DNA of 64,000 nt from Rhodomicrobium vannielii ATCC 17100 (GTDB taxonomy: Bacteria > Pseudomonadota > Alphaproteobacteria > Rhizobiales > Rhodomicrobiaceae). The stretch is taken from the NCBI RefSeq assembly GCF_000166055.1, contig NC_014664.1:1451927-1515926 (forward strand), in the 5' to 3' direction. The position numbers and the translations under genes are program-made. Below, piece by piece: positions 54,055 to 63,590 of this stretch; positions within the stretch are counted from its first letter, which is position 1; each line of letters starts with the position of its first letter. The notes beneath the pieces are model-generated. The model was not told where the DNA came from. It saw only the letters and a program-made list of their open reading frames with translations, and ran no database searches.

Positions 54055-54969
54055 TTATCCCTGCACGCGGTGAACGAGGAATTCCTTGACCTTCTTGGCG
54101 AGTTCCTCCGCGCCGAGGTCGTGGAAGTTCTGATCGGTGCCGGGAACCACCGCCAGCGTCACCGTCTTGAGCTGCGAAAACTCACCCTCCGCCGCCTTGA
54201 TTTCGGGGAGCGCCGGATCGCCGTCGCCGACCGCAATCAGAACCGGCAGCTTGATGCTCGGCAGAAGGTTGGTCGTCTTGAATTTAGGGTTGGACCCGTA
54301 ATAGTTCGCGAACGCACCCGCCGTCACCGCCGGATTTGAGCAGGTCAGGAAGCCCGGCACATTCACGAACTGATTGCCGTTCTGGCTCGCCACGAGTTCC
54401 TCGGCCTTCCCGAGTTCCTGCCGGAGCGAACCTTTGAAAATAGCGCGATATTCCGCTTCGGCGCTTTCCTCCGTCTGCATCAGCGGAGCCATCAGGACGA
54501 CGCGTTTCACGGACTTGTCGAGGCGGTTGATGGCGTAAAGCGCCACCTGGTTGGCGCCGCGGCCATGCCCCGCGACGGTGATGGAAGACGCGCCCTTGTC
54601 CTTCAGCCACTTCACCCAGTCCGCAATCTCGTCGATCGCGTCCTCGTGGTGATGGGCCTGTTCCAGCGCGCAGTTGAAGTTGCCCTTACGGTTATCGATG
54701 CCAAGCCCGAGCGTAATCGCAAGCGTATTGATGCCGTGGTCGCGCAGCGCGTCCTGAAGCGTCGCGATGGGCTCCATGCGGTCGCTGCCGAGCGTGTTGT
54801 GGACGATCAGCACGGCGCCGTCGCCCTTCAGCGACTTGCCCGGCGCAAGTTCCAGATTGGCGGTAAGGTCGAGCCCGAGATGGTCGATCGTAACCCGCTC
54901 GGCGACGCAAGGGGCCGCTCCCGCCGCGATCATGAACGCCGCGAAGGCCGTAACGATAAGGCCGCGCAT
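54055..54969 (-). CDS. Exported alpha/beta-hydrolase-fold protein with altered nucleophile elbow
   Basis: A 304-residue periplasmic protein with a signal peptide (1-24). The fold is hydrolase-like: VLIVHNTLGSDRMEPIATLQDALRDHGINTLAITLGLG, ITVAGHGRGANQVALYAINRL at the position of the nucleophile elbow, VVLMAPLM, VLIAVGDGDPALP (acid loop) and FHDLG (likely base His). The elbow reads GHGRG where GxSxG is expected, so the nucleophilic Ser is missing. Related DUF3530-type proteins show similar loss. Function unknown. Start ATG at 54969; an earlier in-frame start exists. Confidence 0.75.
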   Translation of the reverse strand: MRGLIVTAFAAFMIAAGAAPCVAERVTIDHLGLDLTANLELAPGKSLKGDGAVLIVHNTLGSDRMEPIATLQDALRDHGINTLAITLGLGIDNRKGNFNCALEQAHHHEDAIDEIADWVKWLKDKGASSITVAGHGRGANQVALYAINRLDKSVKRVVLMAPLMQTEESAEAEYRAIFKGSLRQELGKAEELVASQNGNQFVNVPGFLTCSNPAVTAGAFANYYGSNPKFKTTNLLPSIKLPVLIAVGDGDPALPEIKAAEGEFSQLKTVTLAVVPGTDQNFHDLGAEELAKKVKEFLVHRVQG

Positions 54970-55110
54970 GATTCCCCTTCCCGATATTGGTACCCAACCC
55001 GCAACCACTGGCTAGCGGGCGTTATGGACGAAATCAGGGCCAAGACCGCGGCCAAGTCAATGGCGCGGCTCCCGGTTGTGGAGAAAACGCGAGGGTTTGC
55101 CGCAAGTAGC

Positions 55111-55962
55111 CTATCGACGGCGCTGTTTTTGCGGGGATTTCCCCCGTCGAGGCGGCCTGCCTGCGTCTGATGCACCCCCTCCGGCTGACGGCGCAGCGAC
55201 AGAAACGGGGCGCGTAGCCGGTTTTGATTCGGCACGCGCGGCCTGCGGGGCGGCGCGCTCGCGACGCGCCTTCGCCCATATGTTGAAAGCCTCGATCACC
55301 GCCGCAAAGCCCATCGCAAAGTAGATGTAGCCCCGCGGGATGTGGACCTCGAAGCCGTCCGCGATGAGCGCCACGCCGATCAGGAATAGAAAGGCAAGGC
55401 CGAGCATCTTCGTCGTCGGATGCCTCTTGATGAATTCCGCGACCGGGTTCGCCGCAAGAAACATTACTGCGATTGCGATGCAGACAGCCGCCACCATTAC
55501 TTCGATGTGCTGTGCAAGGCCAACCGCCATGATGATTGAATCGAGCGAGAAGACCGCATCCATCAGCGCGATCTGCGCGATGACGGCCCCGTAACTCGCC
55601 TTGGCTGCTGAGTTGCTCGCGTGTCCATCGCCTTCGACAGAGGCGTGAATTTCCTGCGTGGCCTTCACAAGCAGGAACAGACCGCCGCCGATCATGATGA
55701 GATCGCGCCACGAGAATTCACGCCCGATGACTGAAAACACGGGATAGGTGAGGTGGATGATCCATGAAATCGCGAACAGCATCGCGATCCGCAGCACGAG
55801 CGCGAGGGTGAGCCCGATGGCGCGCGCCTGTCTTGCCTGCTCCGGCGGTAGACGCTGCGTGAGGATCGACAGCACCACAATGTTGTCGATGCCGAGGACG
55901 ATTTCGAGCGCCGTCAAGGTGACGAGGGCGGCCCACACTGACGGATCGAGTAGCAATTCCAC
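55111..55962 (-). CDS. TerC family integral membrane protein
   Basis: A 283-residue protein with seven to eight membrane helices. The TerC landmarks are WAALVTLTALEIVLGIDNIVVLSIL (acidic EIVLGIDN helix) and IAQIALMDAVFSLDSIIMAVGLAQHIEVM (second metal-binding-like helix pair), with HIPRGYIYFAMGFAAVIEAFNI near the end. A basic Pro/Ala-rich cytosolic tail of about 55 residues is at the C-terminus. Members have been linked to tellurite resistance and to manganese export during metallation of exported proteins. The start is a GTG at 55962. Confidence 0.88.
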   Translation of the reverse strand: MELLLDPSVWAALVTLTALEIVLGIDNIVVLSILTQRLPPEQARQARAIGLTLALVLRIAMLFAISWIIHLTYPVFSVIGREFSWRDLIMIGGGLFLLVKATQEIHASVEGDGHASNSAAKASYGAVIAQIALMDAVFSLDSIIMAVGLAQHIEVMVAAVCIAIAVMFLAANPVAEFIKRHPTTKMLGLAFLFLIGVALIADGFEVHIPRGYIYFAMGFAAVIEAFNIWAKARRERAAPQAARAESKPATRPVSVAAPSAGGGASDAGRPPRRGKSPQKQRRR

Positions 55963-55995
55963 GGTTGTTCATCCGCTCGCAGAGCGGTCCTCAAA

Positions 55996-56745
55996 TCAAG
56001 CGCCGGACTGTGTCGCCAACTTCGATGTATCGGATGGCGAAGCGCTTCGCCTTCTCCCGCTGACGCCGACCGCGATCAGGTAAACCGCCGCAACCACGAA
56101 AACGATCCGTTCTCCGAGCGTGCCGGGAAATCCGTGGACAATCGCCGAGATTGCTGCCGCGCCCCATGCCAGCGCAACACCCAGCGTGAGGAGGCGCAAA
56201 CGCCGAACGCGCACCGGATGCACCCAGCACAACGGGATGAAGGTGAAGACCACGCAAACCGCGATCACGCCGGCTGCGATCGCCTGATCGAGGCCGAGCA
56301 CGAAGCAGTAAAGAATGACAGCGTTCCAGATGGCTGGGAAACCGACGAAATAGCCCTCGGCCGTTTTGCTCTCCTTGTCGGAGAAATGATAGAGCGATGA
56401 GAGCATGATGAGCGCCGCCAGCGGCAGGCGAAGGCCCTCGGGCGCGATGGGCGAGGTCACCACCATATAGGCGGGTACGGTGACATAGGTCAGGTAGTCG
56501 ACGACATGGTCGAGATCTTCGCCCGAAAAACGCGGCAGCGTCTTCTTGATGTCGAGCGCTCGGGCGAGGGGACCGTCGATGCCGTCCACCACCAGCGCGA
56601 CCCCGAGCCAAGCGAATGCGATCTCCCATTGAGAGTCGCTCGCAGCCATGAGCGCGAAAAGGCCGAAGACAGCGCCGCTCGCGGTGAGAAGATGAACGCC
56701 CGCGCAAGCCCAGATCTTAAGCGTCGAGACAAAGCGCGAGGTCAT
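55996..56745 (-). CDS. pcs: Phosphatidylcholine synthase
   Basis: A 249-residue inner-membrane CDP-alcohol phosphotransferase. VVDGIDGPLARALDIKKTLPRFSGEDLDHVVDYLTYVTVP is the signature (DGxxAR spaced to DxxxD), in the form specific to bacterial Pcs, which condenses CDP-diacylglycerol with choline to make phosphatidylcholine. About seven membrane helices surround it. Phosphatidylcholine made this way is typical of rhizobia and relatives that take up choline from hosts or soil. ATG at 56745. Confidence 0.92.
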   Translation of the reverse strand: MTSRFVSTLKIWACAGVHLLTASGAVFGLFALMAASDSQWEIAFAWLGVALVVDGIDGPLARALDIKKTLPRFSGEDLDHVVDYLTYVTVPAYMVVTSPIAPEGLRLPLAALIMLSSLYHFSDKESKTAEGYFVGFPAIWNAVILYCFVLGLDQAIAAGVIAVCVVFTFIPLCWVHPVRVRRLRLLTLGVALAWGAAAISAIVHGFPGTLGERIVFVVAAVYLIAVGVSGRRRSASPSDTSKLATQSGA

Positions 56746-56765
56746 CGAAAGCCCGCTGGCTGATG

Positions 56766-57167
56766 TCAGAATTTATGTGTGAAGGTGCCCTTGATCTGCA
56801 CGTCGTCCTTTTCGATCGCGCGTTGATCGAATTGGAGGGGCGGAGCCGACAGTTCCGCCGCGGAACCGCCACTTTTCGGGCCGTACAGCAGTTCAAGGCC
56901 GAAATCGAGCTTCGGCAGGGTGCCGACGATGCCGATGCCGGGGATGGAAACTTCCGTGCCGCCCGACTTGGCGACCTGCTCCCCGGGCGCGTTGAATTCC
57001 GCCTGAGGCTGGGCCGGTTGTGCAAGCGGTGACGATGGAACCTGCGTCGCAGCCGGAGGTGTTACCGGCTCGGCCGTGAAGGCTTCCGCTGTCGTCGTCT
57101 GCTGGGCAAGCGACAAGGCGATACAACACGCCAGTGCTGCCTCCTTCAACTTTCCTTGCCTACCCAT
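56766..57167 (-). CDS. Small exported protein, unknown function
   Basis: A 133-residue protein with a signal peptide (about 8-28), a Pro/Ala/Gln-rich mature N-terminus (residues 30-60) and a short C-terminal part, VSIPGIGIVGTLPKLDFGLELLYGP and VQIKGTFTHKF, which reads like beta strands and may associate with the outer membrane. No family recognised. It lies 20 bp upstream of pcs on the same strand, so the two may be cotranscribed. Confidence 0.65.
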   Translation of the reverse strand: MGRQGKLKEAALACCIALSLAQQTTTAEAFTAEPVTPPAATQVPSSPLAQPAQPQAEFNAPGEQVAKSGGTEVSIPGIGIVGTLPKLDFGLELLYGPKSGGSAAELSAPPLQFDQRAIEKDDVQIKGTFTHKF

Positions 57168-57341
57168 GCACTTTACTCCCCCGCTACAAACCTAAGATGA
57201 TTGCGAACCTCTATGAATGCAAGTTCGTTGATTCATCCTTTAAGTACCTCTGTTTTCGAGGGTTTTAGGATTGTTGATGTGGAAGCGTTGCGAAAAAGCA
57301 CCAACCTTGCGCGAAGCTTGCCATAATTTCGGCTCAATGAG

Positions 57342-57677
57342 CTAGCGCGAGGTGGCGGTTTGATTGCAGAGCCATTCGAGATAAGATGCCGCCACATCGC
57401 TGGGCTCGAAAACCAGGATGGCGGGGACCGTGTAGGGATGGCGAGCAGAAATTTCACGCATCACCTGCACCTTCAGGCTCTTTCTGGTTTTAACGAGCAT
57501 GACGGCTTCGTTTCCGTTTTCGACGGCGCCTTGCCATCGATAAATTGAAACCATTCCGGGAAGAATATTGACGCAGGCGGCGAGCTTCTCTTCCACCAGC
57601 GCGCTGCCTAATTTCTGAGCATCCTCTTCACTCGGAAGCGTGGTATATATGACGATCATTGCGGCATCTTCGGTCAT
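57342..57677 (-). CDS. cutA: Divalent-cation tolerance protein CutA
   Basis: A 111-residue trimeric PII-like protein. [85 protein letters not shown] is continuous CutA sequence, including the conserved Cys and the HPYTVP motif. The start at 57677 (ATG) matches the family; the frame runs open far upstream but only this part is coding. It is divergent from nadK, whose start is about 80 bp away. Confidence 0.93.
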   Translation of the reverse strand: MTEDAAMIVIYTTLPSEEDAQKLGSALVEEKLAACVNILPGMVSIYRWQGAVENGNEAVMLVKTRKSLKVQVMREISARHPYTVPAILVFEPSDVAASYLEWLCNQTATSR

Positions 57678-57755
57678 GGCTTCATCTCGGACGGGTTCAC
57701 GAATGCGCATCGCATGTCGGCTGGCCGGCTTGCCGGACAACAGGGCCGGATTCTC

Positions 57756-58565
57756 ATGGCCGAGGTAAGCCAGGCCACGAGCCGCGGCGCGGTCTTCGCG
57801 GATAAGGTGCGCCTCGGCTTCGTTGCAAGCCCCGCGCCGGAAGCACAGGCCGCCCTGAAGAAATTCGCAAAGCGTTATGGCGCGGTGGACCCGTCCTCGG
57901 CGACCGTGATCGTGGCGCTGGGCGGCGACGGGCTCATGCTGTCCACGCTCCATCGCTTCATGGGCACCGAGGTGCCGATCTACGGCATGCATCGCGGCTC
58001 GGTCGGCTTCCTCATGAACGAATTCATCGAGGACGACCTGCCCGAACGCGTGGCCAACGCCAAACTGTCGATCATCCACCCCCTCAAGATGCAGGTCGAG
58101 AACATGGCGGGCGAGACGCTCAACGCGCTCGCTGTGAACGAGGTCCATCTGTTCCGCCAGACCGCGCAGAGCGCTAGGCTGTCGATTTCGGTCGATGGCA
58201 AGGAGCGCATCGGCGAACTCGTCGCTGACGGCGTGCTGGTGGCGACGCCAGCGGGCAGCACCGCCTACAATTTCTCGGCGGGCGGCCCGATTCTGCCGTT
58301 GAAGGCCAAGCTGCTTGCGCTCACCCCCATCAGCCCGTTTAGGCCGAGGCGCTGGCGCGGTGCGCTTCTCTCGAACAAGGCGCATGTGAAGATCACGGTG
58401 CAGGAAGCCGGGAAACGCCCCGTGAGCGCTGTGGCCGACCATGCCGAGTTCCGTAACGTGCTCTCCGTTTCGATTCGCGAGGAGCGCGCCATCGGGCTGA
58501 AGCTCCTTTTCGATCCGGGCCACGCGCTTGAAGAGCGCATTCTCGCCGAACAGTTCCGGTTCTGA
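57756..58565 (+). CDS. nadK: NAD kinase
   Basis: A 269-residue kinase making NADP from NAD. The family motifs are [18 protein letters not shown] (GGDG), [14 protein letters not shown] (the NMR variant), [27 protein letters not shown] (NE/D block) and [26 protein letters not shown]. Length is normal. The ATG at 57756 gives the expected N-terminus; an ATG at 57714 is an alternative. It faces away from cutA. Confidence 0.93.
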   Translation: MAEVSQATSRGAVFADKVRLGFVASPAPEAQAALKKFAKRYGAVDPSSATVIVALGGDGLMLSTLHRFMGTEVPIYGMHRGSVGFLMNEFIEDDLPERVANAKLSIIHPLKMQVENMAGETLNALAVNEVHLFRQTAQSARLSISVDGKERIGELVADGVLVATPAGSTAYNFSAGGPILPLKAKLLALTPISPFRPRRWRGALLSNKAHVKITVQEAGKRPVSAVADHAEFRNVLSVSIREERAIGLKLLFDPGHALEERILAEQFRF

Positions 58566-58646
58566 CCGTGCGCCCTCGGCATCCGGGAAAGCGCGACGTA
58601 ACCTTTGCCGGATAATGATGCTTGACGCGCGAAAAAGGGGTTTGCG

Positions 58647-60530
58647 ATGCGGACGGGTCTTGCGGGTCTCCTTGGCGGCTTTTGCGTCGGCGGCCTGATG
58701 CTGCTTTCGGCGATGGGAGCGGCGGCTGCCGAGACACGCGCGGTGATCGTGCTCGATGCGACGGCGCAGATGAACGCGCATCTCGGTGCAAAGACGAAGA
58801 TCGACATCGCGCGGGCAAGCATCACCAGCGCGCTCGCGAAGCTCGGTCCGGGCGCTAGCGTCTCGCTGTGGACGTTTGGCGGTAATCCGCAGAAGAAGTG
58901 CGCAGATCGCGCCGATTCGCTGTCGGGTCAGTCGCGGGAAGCGACGCTGCCAGCTCTGACCAAGGCACTCGCCAAGATCGAGCCGAAAGCAGGGCGCGCG
59001 CCCGCGTTCTCGGCCGTCGAAGAGGCGGTGATCGCATTCGGCGGCGACAGGCCCGTTTCCGCTGTGCTGATCGCGGGCACCGGCGACGACTGCGCGGCCG
59101 ATGTCTGCGCGGCGGCTCGCGCGCTCCACGACGCAGCGCCGCAGGCGAAACTCACCGTGTTCGGCCTCGGCGCTAACGAGAAGGCGGCGGCCGCCTACAC
59201 CTGCGCGGCCAAGGCCATGGGCGGCACCTTCACCGCGATCAAGGCGCCCGCCGATCTCGACAAGGCGCTGCGCCAGACCCTGGCCGACGCACAGGCCGAG
59301 ACGGCGAAGGCCGCCCCCGCGAGCGAGTCTGCCCCGCCTGAGGGCGCGCCCGCCAAACCCGCGACAACCGCCGTTCCTTCGCCGCTGGAGGCGGACGCCG
59401 CCAAAACCGTCGCCGCCACGCCGGGCGAAGCCGCGCCTTCCGCGCCGCCTCCCCCGCCGCCTGCTGCACCCGCCGACAACAAGCCAGCGCCGCCCGCACC
59501 TGCGCAGCCCGAGCCGAACGTCGTCCTTTCCGCCACGCTCGCGCCGGGCTTGCCGATGCTCGACGCCGGAGTGACATGGGAAATCTTCAAGATCGTGCCG
59601 ACCCCCACCGGTCAGATGCGCGAGGCTGACGCGCCGCTCTGGGTCGGCGGTGGCGGACAGGCGAAAGCCAAATTGCCGGACGGCCGTTACAAGGTCCAAC
59701 TCACCTATGGCCTTGCCACGGCGAGCGCGGAATTTGCGGTCGAGGGTTCAAGAGTTGAGCGCACTGTGCCGCTTGACGCTGGCACGATTGCCGTCGAAGC
59801 GCTGAGATTGCCTGGCGGCGATCCGGCGGTGGGTGCATTCTTCACGCTCTGTCGGCAGGGCGCAAACGGGGCGCGCGAAGAAATCGGCCGCTCAAGCATC
59901 GCGCCCGCGATCTTTCAGGTAAACAGCGGCAGCTACATCCTCGCGGCCACAGCAGGGCTTTCGCGGCTTGAAACGCCGGTGCGCGTTGAAGGCGGAAAGG
60001 TTTCCGTCGTCAGTATGGCGCTGAACGTCGGCACGCTCGCAATCAGGACGCTCGCCGCCCCAACAGCGCAGACGGCGCTTCCCGCATGGCATCGCCTTTT
60101 TGCCGACGGCGCCAACCCGGCCGCGAAGGGTGGCCCGCCGCTCGTTCGGCTGTCTGGCGCATCGCCGCGCATCGATCTTCCGGCGGGAACCTATCGCCTT
60201 GAAACCGTCTATGGCGCGATCCGCGACGTGCGGACCGTGAGCGTCGCGGCGGGGCGGACGACAGCGGAAAACATCATTCTCGATGCGGGCGAAGCGAAAA
60301 TCGCCCTGCCCTTCGGCAAGCAGGACGGCGTGTGCGCGGTCTACGAGGCGGGCGGTGAACGCGCGGCGGCGTCGCCCTTGGTCCGCGCGGCGGGCGGTGA
60401 GCCCCATTTCATCCTGAGGGCGGGCCGCTACGACCTCGAATGCCGGGCGAAGAACAAGCCGGACGCGCCGCGCCGAGCCGAAATCGTCATCGTCGCGGGA
60501 GAGGTAAAGACGACGAATCTCGGGGAGTGA
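58647..60530 (+). CDS. Exported vWA-like protein with beta-sandwich repeats
   Basis: A 627-residue protein. After a signal peptide (1-28) comes a von Willebrand A-like domain (about 30-215: AVIVLDATAQMNAH, ARASITSALAKLGPG, VSAVLIAGTGDDCAADV and LTVFGLGAN). The metal site reads DATAQ rather than DxSxS, so metal binding is doubtful. A Pro/Ala-rich linker (about 218-290) precedes three or four tandem repeat units such as VTWEIFKI...GRYKVQLTYGLATA, GSYILAATAGLSRLETPVRV and GTYRLETVYGAIRD. A neighbouring gene has the same repeat unit. Probably periplasmic or surface exposed; role unknown. Confidence 0.75.
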   Translation: MRTGLAGLLGGFCVGGLMLLSAMGAAAAETRAVIVLDATAQMNAHLGAKTKIDIARASITSALAKLGPGASVSLWTFGGNPQKKCADRADSLSGQSREATLPALTKALAKIEPKAGRAPAFSAVEEAVIAFGGDRPVSAVLIAGTGDDCAADVCAAARALHDAAPQAKLTVFGLGANEKAAAAYTCAAKAMGGTFTAIKAPADLDKALRQTLADAQAETAKAAPASESAPPEGAPAKPATTAVPSPLEADAAKTVAATPGEAAPSAPPPPPPAAPADNKPAPPAPAQPEPNVVLSATLAPGLPMLDAGVTWEIFKIVPTPTGQMREADAPLWVGGGGQAKAKLPDGRYKVQLTYGLATASAEFAVEGSRVERTVPLDAGTIAVEALRLPGGDPAVGAFFTLCRQGANGAREEIGRSSIAPAIFQVNSGSYILAATAGLSRLETPVRVEGGKVSVVSMALNVGTLAIRTLAAPTAQTALPAWHRLFADGANPAAKGGPPLVRLSGASPRIDLPAGTYRLETVYGAIRDVRTVSVAAGRTTAENIILDAGEAKIALPFGKQDGVCAVYEAGGERAAASPLVRAAGGEPHFILRAGRYDLECRAKNKPDAPRRAEIVIVAGEVKTTNLGE

Positions 60531-60619
60531 CCGCTTTCGCCTCAATTTCATCGAAGGCAGTTTCTAGCGTTTCCCGCGAAGCAGACGCTTCAAGAGGATG
60601 AGGACGACCTGAACATCCG

Positions 60620-61642
60620 ATGACGACTTTCCGGGCGGAAAAATCGATGTGCGCTGCAACACCGGCGCTCCTTGGACGCGCCTTCGCAATCGCGCTCGCG
60701 GCGATGCTGTGCGTGGCGATGGGATTCGCCGTCGCCGACGCCGCGACGAAATACAAAGGCAGCCCGAACGTCGTCGATGGCGAGGAAATCCCGACCGACG
60801 CCGAAGCCGTCATTCCGCCCGACGCAGGCATGGAGGCCGAGCAGCCGCATTCGCGGCCCGCACCCCCGAATTCAGGGCCGCCCGCTCCGGTCACCCTCAC
60901 GGCTTATCTGAGCGAGGGCAGCGCGCCCATGGTGGCCGATGTGGTCTGGCGCGTCTTCCAGCAGCGTAACGCCCGCGACGGCACCTACAAGATCGTCACG
61001 AAAATTCACGAGGCACGCCCAACAATCGAACTGAAGCCGGGCCGGTATCTCGTGAACGTCGCCTACGGCCGCGCAAACCTTACGCGAAAGATCGACGTCT
61101 GGCCGCAGACCCCCTCCAACGAGGATTTCGTCGTCAACGCGGGCGGGCTTCGGCTGATGGCTACGCTGGCGCATGGCCCCATCGTGGCCGAACACCTGCT
61201 GAAGCTCGAAATCTACTCCGATGCGCAAGATCAGACGGGCAACCGGCAGCGGCTTTTCGGCGATCTCCGGCCGGGTATCGTCATTCGCCTGAACTCCGGC
61301 ATTTATCACATCGTCAGCACGTACGGCGACGCGAACTCGGTCGTATCGACGGACATCGTGATCGAACCCGGTAAGATCGCCGAGGCGAACGTCGATCACG
61401 ACGCGGGCAAGGTTACGCTTAAGCTCGTACAACGCAGGGGCGGCGAGGCGGTCGCCGGCACGCGGTGGACGATTTACAATGCCGGCGGCGAGGTGATCCG
61501 CGAAAGCGCGGGCGCGTTCCCGACGCACGTGCTCGCGGCGGGAGAGTACCGCGTGGCGGCGCAGCATGGCGAGCGTCAATTTGCCGGAGCTTTCACGATT
61601 GCGGCGGGCGACACGACCCTAGTCGAAGTCCTCATGCAATAG
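60620..61642 (+). CDS. Exported beta-sandwich repeat protein, paralogous to the preceding vWA protein
   Basis: A 340-residue protein with a signal or anchor helix (about 17-42), a short acidic and Pro-rich segment, then three repeat units: VVWRVFQQRNARDGTYKIVTK...GRYLVNVAYGRANLTRKIDV, LRPGIVIRLNSGIYHIVSTYGDANSVVSTDIVIE, and GTRWTIYNAGGEVIRESAGAFPTHVLAAGEYRVAAQHGERQFAGAFTI. The unit G-x-Y-x-(V/L)-x(3-4)-YG followed by a strand is shared with the 58647 gene, 89 bp upstream on the same strand, showing a duplicated pair. No vWA domain here. Function unknown. Confidence 0.7.
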   Translation: MTTFRAEKSMCAATPALLGRAFAIALAAMLCVAMGFAVADAATKYKGSPNVVDGEEIPTDAEAVIPPDAGMEAEQPHSRPAPPNSGPPAPVTLTAYLSEGSAPMVADVVWRVFQQRNARDGTYKIVTKIHEARPTIELKPGRYLVNVAYGRANLTRKIDVWPQTPSNEDFVVNAGGLRLMATLAHGPIVAEHLLKLEIYSDAQDQTGNRQRLFGDLRPGIVIRLNSGIYHIVSTYGDANSVVSTDIVIEPGKIAEANVDHDAGKVTLKLVQRRGGEAVAGTRWTIYNAGGEVIRESAGAFPTHVLAAGEYRVAAQHGERQFAGAFTIAAGDTTLVEVLMQ

Positions 61643-61666
61643 GCCGGGCCGCGCAGGCGCGCGCAT

Positions 61667-62398
61667 TCATTTTTGCTCGGAGCGGAACTGAGAGAGCACG
61701 AAGACGCAAAGACAAACGCTGCACACGACGTAAAGCGCGATGGTGGCCGTCCATGCGAGTGACTGGTCGCTCGTTTGCTCCACCGCACGCGGCAAAACGG
61801 CAAGCGTCTCGTCGAGGCGCATGGTGGACGCGACCGCCATATAATGCGTCGATGAAAGGACGATGCCGAGCGCCACAGCGCCCGCGCTTGTCAACACGAT
61901 GCCCCGCAGCCGTATCCGCAACAGGAGCCATAGCGCAACGATTGCCGCCTGGATCGAAATCGCGACGCCTATGACCGTCAGGAACCAGGACAAGCGCAGT
62001 TCCCGCCCGGCTACCGCCGCGAGGCCCGAATAATTCGTAAGCACGAGCGTAAAGCCGAGGAGCGTCGCGGCGAGCGGCAGACGTGTCGCGGCCCCGTCCG
62101 ACCTTATGCCGACGAGAAGCAGCGCGGCGGTGGTTCCGGTGAACGCCACGAGCGCAGAAAGGGCGAGCAGCTCCGGGTTATGTCCGAGATTAACTGGCGA
62201 TTCGAGCGCCAGCAGGCCCACGAAATGCGTCGTCCAAATCGCGCCGCCGAGCACCAGCCCGGCCATGAGAAGCCGGGCGCGCCTTTCGCCGCCGCGAAGC
62301 CGATCCAGATTTGACATGAGGATGGCCGCCGTCAGGGCACCGATGAGCGAGATCGCCACCGACAGGATCACCAGCTCTGTCTCGTGTGGAATAGCCAT
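61667..62398 (-). CDS. MHYT-domain membrane sensor protein
   Basis: A 243-residue membrane protein with seven predicted helices. THFVGLLAL and STHYMAVAS are MHYT-type motifs, with a third position (LTNYSGLAAVAG) degenerate. MHYT domains are thought to bind copper and sense small molecules such as oxygen, CO or NO, usually ahead of a GGDEF/EAL or kinase output domain; none is encoded here. The ATG at 62398 is the best start. Confidence 0.82.
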   Translation of the reverse strand: MAIPHETELVILSVAISLIGALTAAILMSNLDRLRGGERRARLLMAGLVLGGAIWTTHFVGLLALESPVNLGHNPELLALSALVAFTGTTAALLLVGIRSDGAATRLPLAATLLGFTLVLTNYSGLAAVAGRELRLSWFLTVIGVAISIQAAIVALWLLLRIRLRGIVLTSAGAVALGIVLSSTHYMAVASTMRLDETLAVLPRAVEQTSDQSLAWTATIALYVVCSVCLCVFVLSQFRSEQK

Positions 62399-62570
62399 CC
62401 GGCGCTTTCTGCTCGTGGTCGCTCCGCTAGTTGGCGATGCCCGCGACAAGCCGCCACCCTACCCCTTGCGGGTTTTCCCAAGCTTGAGCGATGGCGACGA
62501 CATGGCTGCCTGCCGTGGCGCGCATGGCTGGCCCCATAGCACTGGCTGTCGCAAAACGGATGGCGGCCGA

Positions 62571-63458
62571 TCAGGGAACCTGCGGCGGCAAGACCACGCC
62601 GCGTTTTTTCTCGCGCATCAGCGTCAGCATCCCGGACCCGACGATGAGCGCGATCCCCGCCGCCATCGGCGCGTCGACGTCATCACCGAAGAACAGATAA
62701 CCGAACAGCACCGCCCAGATCATCTGGCTGTATTGCGTCGTTCCGACGAGCGAAGCTGGCGCTTCGGCGGTCGCGTGGATGAGCAGCACGCTGGCAACCG
62801 CCGCCAGCAGCCCGTATGAGGCGAGCAGCACCCACTCGATCCGCGTCGGCATCTGAAAAGTCGGGATCGACGCGAGGCCGCAAAGGACGATCGCGCCGAG
62901 CATGCCCGCTCCGAACAGCGATGCATTCGTTTCCTTCGGCCCCATGGCGCGCAGGATCACCACCGAAACAGCAGCGCCGAGCGCGCAGATGAACGCCCCC
63001 AGATGACCCACGGTAAGCTCGCGAAAGCCGGGACGCAGCACGATCAGCACGCCCGCGAAACCGATCAGCACGGCGGACCACCGCCGCACGCCGACACGCT
63101 CCTTCAGGAAAACCACCGACAGGACGATGATGAGCGAGGGCATGAGGAAGATGAGGACGAAAGCCTCCGCCATGGAAAGATGCGTGAAGGCCACGATCGC
63201 GCCGACCGAACTCAGAGCCGACGAGACGAACCGAACAAACCAGAGCGGCCTGTTCGTCGTACGCACCATGTCGAAGAACCCTTCCCCCTTCGCGAGCGCG
63301 AGCGGCAGCGCCGCCAGCCCGATGAGCGTTCCAAGGAAGGCCGATTCGTAAGCCGGGATCGCGCCCGCGATGGCCTTCACCGAGGCGTCGCTCACGGCAT
63401 AGGCGAAGAAGGCGAGAAAGGCGATGAGAACGCCTCTGAGATGCTGATCGGAGGACAA
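62571..63458 (-). CDS. EamA/DMT-family transporter
   Basis: A 295-residue protein with ten predicted membrane helices in two EamA repeats: GVLIAFLAFFAYAVSDASVKAIAGAIPAYESAFLGTLIGL begins the first, and HLGAFICALGAAVSVVILRAMG the second. Typical motifs such as LSMAEAFVLIFLMPSLIIVLSVVFLKERVGVRRWSAVLIGFAGVLIVLRPG occur in each half. Substrate unknown; family members export amino acids or metabolites. Start is a TTG at 63458. Confidence 0.9.
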   Translation of the reverse strand: MSSDQHLRGVLIAFLAFFAYAVSDASVKAIAGAIPAYESAFLGTLIGLAALPLALAKGEGFFDMVRTTNRPLWFVRFVSSALSSVGAIVAFTHLSMAEAFVLIFLMPSLIIVLSVVFLKERVGVRRWSAVLIGFAGVLIVLRPGFRELTVGHLGAFICALGAAVSVVILRAMGPKETNASLFGAGMLGAIVLCGLASIPTFQMPTRIEWVLLASYGLLAAVASVLLIHATAEAPASLVGTTQYSQMIWAVLFGYLFFGDDVDAPMAAGIALIVGSGMLTLMREKKRGVVLPPQVP

Positions 63459-63590
63459 GGGTTTGCTTTGCGGTGCGAGGGCGGGCGATGCAACGCTGGA
63501 TAGCGCCCGTATGTGGCAGGTTGGCGACAGGGCGGCCGGAAATGATGCCGTGGCGCTACAGCGGTCGCGGGCTGATTTAGTGGAGCGGCG

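Noticed and set aside
57678-59699. Upstream extension of the cutA frame on the minus strand (about 670 codons)
   Set aside because: It runs antisense to nadK and the vWA-like gene, is composed of Arg/Gly/His-rich sequence, and only its last 111 codons match CutA.
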